The translations under genes were made by a program, and so were the position numbers. Shown here in pieces: positions 58,768 to 64,000 of a stretch of DNA of 64,000 nucleotides. The DNA is taken from positions 186,001 through 250,000 of the forward strand of contig NZ_QSQT01000001.1 of NCBI RefSeq assembly GCF_003437535.1. Direction: 5' to 3'. Numbering within the stretch: the stretch's first letter is position 1; each line of letters starts with the position of its first letter. Below the pieces are notes generated by a model. That model did no database searches, was not told where the DNA came from, and was given only the letters and a program-made list of their open reading frames with translations. This DNA is from Phocaeicola plebeius. GTDB lineage: Bacteria; Bacteroidota; Bacteroidia; Bacteroidales; Bacteroidaceae.

Positions 58768-60885
58768 ATGGCTAAACATGATTTGCATTTGACCCGTAAC
58801 ATCGGAATCATGGCGCACATCGATGCTGGTAAGACAACTACTTCTGAACGTATCTTGTTTTACACAGGTTTGACTCATAAGATTGGTGAGGTGCACGATG
58901 GTGCTGCTACCATGGACTGGATGGAACAGGAGCAGGAACGTGGTATTACTATTACTTCAGCTGCTACAACTACTTATTGGAAGTATGCTGGTAACAAGTA
59001 TAAAATCAACTTGATTGACACTCCGGGACACGTGGACTTTACTGCAGAAGTAGAACGTTCACTCCGTGTGTTGGATGGCGCTGTGGCTACTTATTGTGCT
59101 GTAGGTGGTGTTGAACCTCAGTCAGAAACAGTATGGCGTCAGGCTGATAAATACAATGTTCCTCGTATCGGTTATGTTAACAAGATGGACCGTTCTGGAG
59201 CTGACTTCTTCGAAGTTGTTCGTCAGATGAAGGATGTATTGGGCGCTAATCCATGTCCGGTTGTAATTCCTATCGGTGCAGAAGAGTCTTTCAAAGGTGT
59301 AGTTGACCTGATTAAGATGAAAGCTATCTTGTGGCACGATGAAACTATGGGTGCTGACTATGATGTAGAAGAAATCCCTGCAAACTTGGTAGACGAAGCT
59401 CAGGAATGGAGAGATAAGATGCTCGAAAAAGTAGCTGAGTTTGATGAAGCTTTGATGGAGAAATATTTCGATGATCCTTCTACAATTACAGAGGAAGAAG
59501 TGATGCGTGCTTTGCGTGCAGGTACTTTGAAGATGGAAATCGTTCCGATGTTGTGTGGATCTTCATTCAAGAACAAAGGTGTGCAGACTTTGCTTGACTA
59601 TGTATGTGCATTCTTACCTTCTCCGCTGGATACTCCGAACATCGTTGGTACTAACCCGAACACGGGTGCTGAAGAAGACCGTAAACCGGATGAAGACGAA
59701 AAGACTTCAGCTTTGGCATTTAAGATCGCTACTGACCCGTATGTAGGTCGTTTGACTTTCTTCCGTGTGTACTCAGGTAAAGTAGAAGCTGGTTCATATA
59801 TTTACAACTCTCGTTCAGGAAAGAAGGAACGTGTATCTCGTTTGTTCCAGATGCACTCAAATAAGCAGAATCCTGTGGAAGTAATCAGCGCTGGTGATAT
59901 TGGTGCTGGTGTAGGTTTCAAGGATATTCGCACTGGTGATACTCTTTGCGATGAAACTGCTCCGATCGTTCTTGAATCAATGGACTTCCCAGAACCGGTT
60001 ATCGGTATCGCAGTAGAGCCTAAGACTCAGAAAGACCTTGATAAGTTGTCTAACGGTTTGGCTAAGTTGGCTGAAGAAGACCCGACATTTACTGTGAAGA
60101 CTGACGAACAGACTGGACAGACAGTTATCTCTGGTATGGGTGAGCTTCACTTGGATATCATTATCGACCGTCTGAAACGTGAGTTCAAGGTTGAATGTAA
60201 CCAAGGTCGTCCTCAGGTTAGCTACAAAGAAGCAATTACTAAGACTGTTGAATTGCGTGAAGTTTACAAGAAACAGTCTGGTGGTCGTGGTAAGTTTGCT
60301 GACATCATCGTTTCTGTAGGTCCAGTTGATGAAGACTTCAAACAGGGTGGTCTGCAGTTCATCGATGAAGTGAAGGGTGGTAACGTTCCTAAGGAATTCA
60401 TTCCTTCAGTTCAGAAAGGTTTCTTGACTGCAATGAAGAACGGTGTATTGGCTGGTTATCCGCTTGATTCTTTGAAGGTCGTTTTGAAGGATGGTTCATT
60501 CCACCCGGTTGACTCTGACCAGTTGTCTTTCGAAATCTGTGCTATCCAGGCATACAAGAATGCTTGTGTGAAGGCAGGTCCGGTTCTGATGGAGCCGATC
60601 ATGAAGCTGGAAGTTGTGACTCCGGAAGAAAACATGGGTGATGTAATCGGTGACTTGAACAGACGTCGTGGTCAGGTAGAAGGTATGGAAACAAGCCGTT
60701 CTGGTGCTCGTATCGTAAAAGCAATGGTTCCATTGGCTGAAATGTTCGGTTATGTAACTGCTTTGCGTACTATTACTTCAGGTCGTGCTACTTCTTCAAT
60801 GACTTACGATCACCACGCTCAGGTTTCTAGCTCAATCGCTAAGACTGTACTGGAAGAAGTTAAAGGTCGCGTAGACTTGGTATAA
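58768..60885 (+). CDS. fusA: Elongation factor G
   Basis: The 705-residue GTPase has all motifs: [14 protein letters not shown] (residues 16-29), the switch [14 protein letters not shown] near 140, and the C-terminal domains IV-V ([18 protein letters not shown]). It moves tRNAs and mRNA during translocation. Length is typical. It follows rpsG by 29 bases and precedes rpsJ by 94 bases that contain a hairpin. Confidence 0.98.
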   Translation: MAKHDLHLTRNIGIMAHIDAGKTTTSERILFYTGLTHKIGEVHDGAATMDWMEQEQERGITITSAATTTYWKYAGNKYKINLIDTPGHVDFTAEVERSLRVLDGAVATYCAVGGVEPQSETVWRQADKYNVPRIGYVNKMDRSGADFFEVVRQMKDVLGANPCPVVIPIGAEESFKGVVDLIKMKAILWHDETMGADYDVEEIPANLVDEAQEWRDKMLEKVAEFDEALMEKYFDDPSTITEEEVMRALRAGTLKMEIVPMLCGSSFKNKGVQTLLDYVCAFLPSPLDTPNIVGTNPNTGAEEDRKPDEDEKTSALAFKIATDPYVGRLTFFRVYSGKVEAGSYIYNSRSGKKERVSRLFQMHSNKQNPVEVISAGDIGAGVGFKDIRTGDTLCDETAPIVLESMDFPEPVIGIAVEPKTQKDLDKLSNGLAKLAEEDPTFTVKTDEQTGQTVISGMGELHLDIIIDRLKREFKVECNQGRPQVSYKEAITKTVELREVYKKQSGGRGKFADIIVSVGPVDEDFKQGGLQFIDEVKGGNVPKEFIPSVQKGFLTAMKNGVLAGYPLDSLKVVLKDGSFHPVDSDQLSFEICAIQAYKNACVKAGPVLMEPIMKLEVVTPEENMGDVIGDLNRRRGQVEGMETSRSGARIVKAMVPLAEMFGYVTALRTITSGRATSSMTYDHHAQVSSSIAKTVLEEVKGRVDLV

Positions 60886-60898
60886 AAAGAAATAGGAT

Positions 60899-60944
60899 GG
60901 AAGTTGATGAGGACTAGCGAATGACTCTTAGTCCTCAAGCTTCC
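60899..60944 (+). other. Hairpin between fusA and rpsJ
   Basis: GGAAG..TGAGGACTA pairs with TAGTCCTCA..CTTCC, a 14-base stem with a small internal loop and a 12-base apical loop. No T run follows, so it does not look like a plain terminator. It may be an RNA-based control site for the S10 genes, such as a ribosomal-protein leader. Confidence 0.6.
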
Positions 60945-60979
60945 TTCCCAATATAAACAATTAATAATTTAATAAACAA

Positions 60980-61285
60980 ATGAGTCAGAAAATCAGAATT
61001 AAACTGAAATCTTACGATCACAACTTGGTAGACAAGTCAGCAGAAAAGATTGTAAGAACTGTGAAGGCTACAGGTGCTATTGTAAGCGGTCCTATTCCAT
61101 TGCCTACACACAAACGTATTTTTACTGTAAACCGTTCGACTTTCGTTAACAAGAAGTCACGTGAACAGTTTGAATTGTCTTCTTACAAGAGGCTGATTGA
61201 CATCTACAGCTCAACTGCTAAGACAGTAGACGCTTTGATGAAATTGGAATTACCGAGTGGGGTAGAAGTAGAAATTAAAGTTTAA
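60980..61285 (+). CDS. rpsJ: 30S ribosomal protein S10
   Basis: The 101-residue protein shows the S10 pattern: [20 protein letters not shown], the loop [17 protein letters not shown] and SGVEVEIKV at the end. It is part of the 30S head. It opens the S10 gene cluster, after the hairpin at 60899. Confidence 0.98.
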   Translation: MSQKIRIKLKSYDHNLVDKSAEKIVRTVKATGAIVSGPIPLPTHKRIFTVNRSTFVNKKSREQFELSSYKRLIDIYSSTAKTVDALMKLELPSGVEVEIKV

Positions 61286-61305
61286 TCAATTAAAAATTAA
61301 CTGAA

Positions 61306-61923
61306 ATGCCAGGATTATTAGGAAAGAAAATCGGAATGACATCCGTTTTCAGTGCTGATGGTAAGAATGTACCATGCACTGTTATCGAAGCTGGTCCTTG
61401 TGTAGTTACTCAGATTAAGAGTGTAGAAAAAGATGGCTATGCAGCTGTTCAGGTAGGTTTCCAGGACAAGAAGGAAAAGCACACTACTAAACCGTTGATG
61501 GGTCACTTTAAGAAAGCTGGAGTAACTCCAAAGAGACACTTGGCCGAGTTCAAAGATTTCTCAGAAGAATTGAATTTAGGTGACACTATCACTGTAGAAT
61601 TGTTCAATGACACTGCTTATGTAGATGTTATTGGTACTTCTAAAGGAAAAGGTTTCCAGGGTGTTGTAAAACGTCATGGATTTGGCGGTGTAGGCCAGAC
61701 TACTCATGGTCAGCACAACCGTGCCCGCAAACCGGGTTCTATCGGTGCTTGTTCTTACCCTGCTAAAGTATTCAAAGGAATGCGCATGGGCGGACAAATG
61801 GGTGGTGACAGGGTAACTACTCACAACTTACAGGTATTAAAAGTGATTCCTGAACACAACTTGCTGTTGATCAAAGGTTCTGTTCCGGGTTGCAAAGGTT
61901 CAATCGTAATAATTGAGAAATAA
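61306..61923 (+). CDS. rplC: 50S ribosomal protein L3
   Basis: The 205-residue protein starts [20 protein letters not shown] and contains the L3 loop [20 protein letters not shown] plus [20 protein letters not shown]. It sits 20 bases after rpsJ and overlaps the rplD start by 1 base (61923). Confidence 0.98.
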   Translation: MPGLLGKKIGMTSVFSADGKNVPCTVIEAGPCVVTQIKSVEKDGYAAVQVGFQDKKEKHTTKPLMGHFKKAGVTPKRHLAEFKDFSEELNLGDTITVELFNDTAYVDVIGTSKGKGFQGVVKRHGFGGVGQTTHGQHNRARKPGSIGACSYPAKVFKGMRMGGQMGGDRVTTHNLQVLKVIPEHNLLLIKGSVPGCKGSIVIIEK

Positions 61924-62552
61924 TGGAAGTTAACGTATTAAATATTAAGGGTGAAGATACCGGCAAAAAGGTTGCTTTGAACGAAGCTATCTTCGGAATC
62001 ACTCCAAATGATCACGCTATCTATCTGGATGTGAAGCAGTATATGGCTAATCAGCGCCAGGGTACTCACAAGTCTAAGGAAAGAAGCGAAATCAGTGGTT
62101 CTACTCGTAAATTGGGTCGTCAGAAAGGTGGCGGCGGTGCACGTCGTGGTGATATCAACTCTCCAGTATTGGTGGGTGGTGCTCGTGTTTTTGGTCCTAA
62201 ACCTCGCGATTATTGGTTCAAACTGAACAAGAAAGTGAAAGTTTTGGCTCGTAAATCTGCATTGGCATACAAGGCACAGACTAACAACATCGTAGTAGTA
62301 GAAGACTTCACTTTCGAAGCTCCTAAGACTAAAGAATTTGTAAATGTTGTGAATAATCTCAAAGTGGCTGGTAAAAAGCTACTTATGGTTTTGCCGGAAG
62401 CAAATAAAAACGTATATTTGTCTGCTCGTAACTTAGAGCGTACAAATCTTGCAATTGCTTCTGCGCTGAATACATACTCTGTGTTGAACGCAGAAACTCT
62501 TGTTGTGACAGAAAGTGCTTTGAAAGCTATCGAGGAAACCTTAGTGAAATAA
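61923..62552 (+). CDS. rplD: 50S ribosomal protein L4
   Basis: The 209-residue protein starts [20 protein letters not shown] and has the L4 extended loop [20 protein letters not shown]. Its start overlaps the rplC stop. In other bacteria L4 can repress its own operon, so the hairpin before rpsJ may be relevant. Confidence 0.97.
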   Translation: MEVNVLNIKGEDTGKKVALNEAIFGITPNDHAIYLDVKQYMANQRQGTHKSKERSEISGSTRKLGRQKGGGGARRGDINSPVLVGGARVFGPKPRDYWFKLNKKVKVLARKSALAYKAQTNNIVVVEDFTFEAPKTKEFVNVVNNLKVAGKKLLMVLPEANKNVYLSARNLERTNLAIASALNTYSVLNAETLVVTESALKAIEETLVK

Positions 62553-62572
62553 TTAAAGGAGGCTGAAGTAAT

Positions 62573-62863
62573 ATGGGAATGATTATTAAACCGTTGGTTA
62601 CAGAAAAAATGACGGCAATATCTGAAAAATTCAACCGCTTTGGATTTATTGTTCGTCCTGAAGCTAACAAATTAGAAATTAAGCGTGAAATCGAAGCTAT
62701 GTATAATGTGACTGTAGTAGACGTAAACACAATTCGCTACACAGGAAAGAATAAGAGCCGTTATACTAAGTCTGGTCTTATCAATGGACGTACAAATGCT
62801 TACAAGAAAGCTATCGTTACATTGAAAGAAGGTGATACTATTGATTTTTATAGCAATATTTAA
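62573..62863 (+). CDS. rplW: 50S ribosomal protein L23
   Basis: The 96-residue protein shows the L23 pattern: IIKPLVTEKMTAISEKFNRF, then EIKREIEAMYNVTVVDVNT. It sits near the exit tunnel. AAAGGAGG lies about 17 bases before the ATG, one of few clear Shine-Dalgarno-like sites here. Confidence 0.97.
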   Translation: MGMIIKPLVTEKMTAISEKFNRFGFIVRPEANKLEIKREIEAMYNVTVVDVNTIRYTGKNKSRYTKSGLINGRTNAYKKAIVTLKEGDTIDFYSNI

Positions 62864-62870
62864 ATAAAAG

Positions 62871-63692
62871 ATGGCAGTACGTAAATTTAAGCCCACAACA
62901 CCGGGGCAGAGACACAAAATTATTGGTACTTTTGAAGAAATTACTGCATCGGTACCAGAAAAATCTCTTGTATATGGAAAGCGTTCTACTGGTGGTCGTA
63001 ACCACGTAGGTAAGATGACAATGCGCTATATCGGCGGTGGTCACAAGAGAAAATTCCGTATTATTGATTTCAAGAGAAATAAAGACGGTGTTCCAGCAGT
63101 CGTTAAAACAATTGAATATGATCCGAACCGTTCGGCTCGTATCGCTTTGTTGTTTTATGCTGATGGTGAAAAAAGATATATCATTGCTCCTAATGGATTG
63201 CAAGTAGGTAGCACTTTGATGTCTGGAGCGAATGCGGCGCCTGAGATTGGTAACGCACTTCCTCTTGAAAACATCCCTGTGGGTACTGTAATTCACAACA
63301 TTGAATTGCGTCCGGGCCAGGGTGCTGCTTTGGTAAGATCGGCTGGTAACTTTGCTCAGTTGACATCTCGTGAAGGTAAATATTGTGTAATCAAATTGCC
63401 TTCAGGTGAAGTAAGACAAATCTTGAGTGCTTGTAAAGCTACTATCGGTAGTGTAGGTAACTCAGACCATGCATTGGAATCATCAGGTAAGGCTGGTCGT
63501 TCTCGCTGGTTGGGTCGTCGTCCTCACAACCGTGGTGTTGTTATGAACCCTGTTGATCACCCGATGGGTGGTGGTGAAGGACGTCAGTCGGGAGGTCACC
63601 CAAGATCACGTACAGGCTTGTATGCTAAGGGCTTGAAGACAAGAGCACCTAAGAAACAGTCTTCTAAGTATATTATTGAAAGAAGAAAGTAA
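62871..63692 (+). CDS. rplB: 50S ribosomal protein L2
   Basis: The 273-residue protein contains [17 protein letters not shown] at its start and the conserved [20 protein letters not shown] near the C-terminus, with the essential His. It lies 7 bases after rplW. It helps shape the peptidyl-transferase region. Confidence 0.98.
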   Translation: MAVRKFKPTTPGQRHKIIGTFEEITASVPEKSLVYGKRSTGGRNHVGKMTMRYIGGGHKRKFRIIDFKRNKDGVPAVVKTIEYDPNRSARIALLFYADGEKRYIIAPNGLQVGSTLMSGANAAPEIGNALPLENIPVGTVIHNIELRPGQGAALVRSAGNFAQLTSREGKYCVIKLPSGEVRQILSACKATIGSVGNSDHALESSGKAGRSRWLGRRPHNRGVVMNPVDHPMGGGEGRQSGGHPRSRTGLYAKGLKTRAPKKQSSKYIIERRK

Positions 63693-63717
63693 TAACAACT
63701 GATTAATTGAGTAATTT

Positions 63718-63987
63718 ATGAGTCGTTCATTAAAAAAAGGTCCATATATTAATGTAAAACTGGAAAACAAGGTGCTGGCTATGAATGAAAGCGGCAAGAA
63801 ATCAGTTGTTAAGACATGGGCTAGAGCTTCAATGATTTCGCCTGATTTCGTAGGGCATACAATTGCAGTTCACAACGGAAACAAATTTATTCCTGTTTAC
63901 GTTACTGAAAACATGGTTGGTCATAAGTTAGGTGAATTTGCACCAACTCGTACTTTCCGTGGTCATGCTGGTAACAAGAAAAAATAA
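63718..63987 (+). CDS. rpsS: 30S ribosomal protein S19
   Basis: The 89-residue protein starts [20 protein letters not shown] and ends [16 protein letters not shown], typical of S19. The next gene, expected to be rplV, starts beyond the window. Confidence 0.98.
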   Translation: MSRSLKKGPYINVKLENKVLAMNESGKKSVVKTWARASMISPDFVGHTIAVHNGNKFIPVYVTENMVGHKLGEFAPTRTFRGHAGNKKK

Positions 63988-64000
63988 TAACAGGACGCAC

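Overview
The window comes from a Bacteroidales bacterium, most likely Bacteroides or Phocaeicola. The signs are a CTnDOT-type conjugation operon, a SusC/SusD polysaccharide utilization locus (PUL), a NigD-like lipoprotein, and repeated promoters of the Bacteroides type (-7 box TAnnTTTG, sometimes with TTTG about 19-20 bases upstream). Genus and species cannot be fixed from sequence alone.

Bases 1 to about 20,987 are the right part of an integrative conjugative element (ICE). This DNA is visibly GC-richer than the chromosome to its right. It opens with leftward mobilization genes (a relaxase cut by the window edge, and MobA). A 680-base gap follows with clustered inverted repeats that may be oriT, then the rightward operon traA to traQ ending in a GH24 lysozyme. 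Together these encode a type IV secretion channel: VirB4-like TraG, VirB6-like TraJ, VirB8-like TraK, VirB10-like TraM and VirB9-like TraN. A strong hairpin ends the operon. A leftward cluster of small accessory genes, including PcfJ- and PcfK-like proteins, follows, then about 1 kb without convincing genes that holds the probable right end. Integrase, regulators, coupling protein and any resistance cargo must lie left of the window.

Bases 21,000 to 24,600 carry a polysaccharide flippase and metG on the minus strand. Bases 24,880 to 42,470 are a PUL in two blocks: SusC, SusD, a glycerophosphodiester phosphodiesterase, a DUF218 protein and a GH92 mannosidase; then, after terminators, a 22-bp tandem repeat and a candidate small ORF, a GH20 hexosaminidase, a GH2 beta-galactosidase and a sulfatase. 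The enzyme set suits host glycoprotein glycans. No PUL regulator is in the window.

Bases 42,500 to 57,500 are mostly housekeeping genes: mnmA, a flavodoxin/ferredoxin protein, ruvB, a second flippase, a DUF389 membrane protein, a nigD-like gene, a CAT-anticodon tRNA, a calcium ATPase, a HAD hydrolase, ribF, a DEAD-box helicase, a GH43 enzyme and a DUF3467 gene. A second 22-bp tandem array sits between the convergent DUF389 and nigD genes. The window ends in the str/S10 operon (rpsL, rpsG, fusA, rpsJ, rplC, rplD, rplW, rplB, rpsS).

No new multi-gene system is established here. The most unusual signals are the two 22-bp arrays, a leader motif placed exactly 2 bases before three ICE start codons, and the inverted-repeat cluster near the mob genes.
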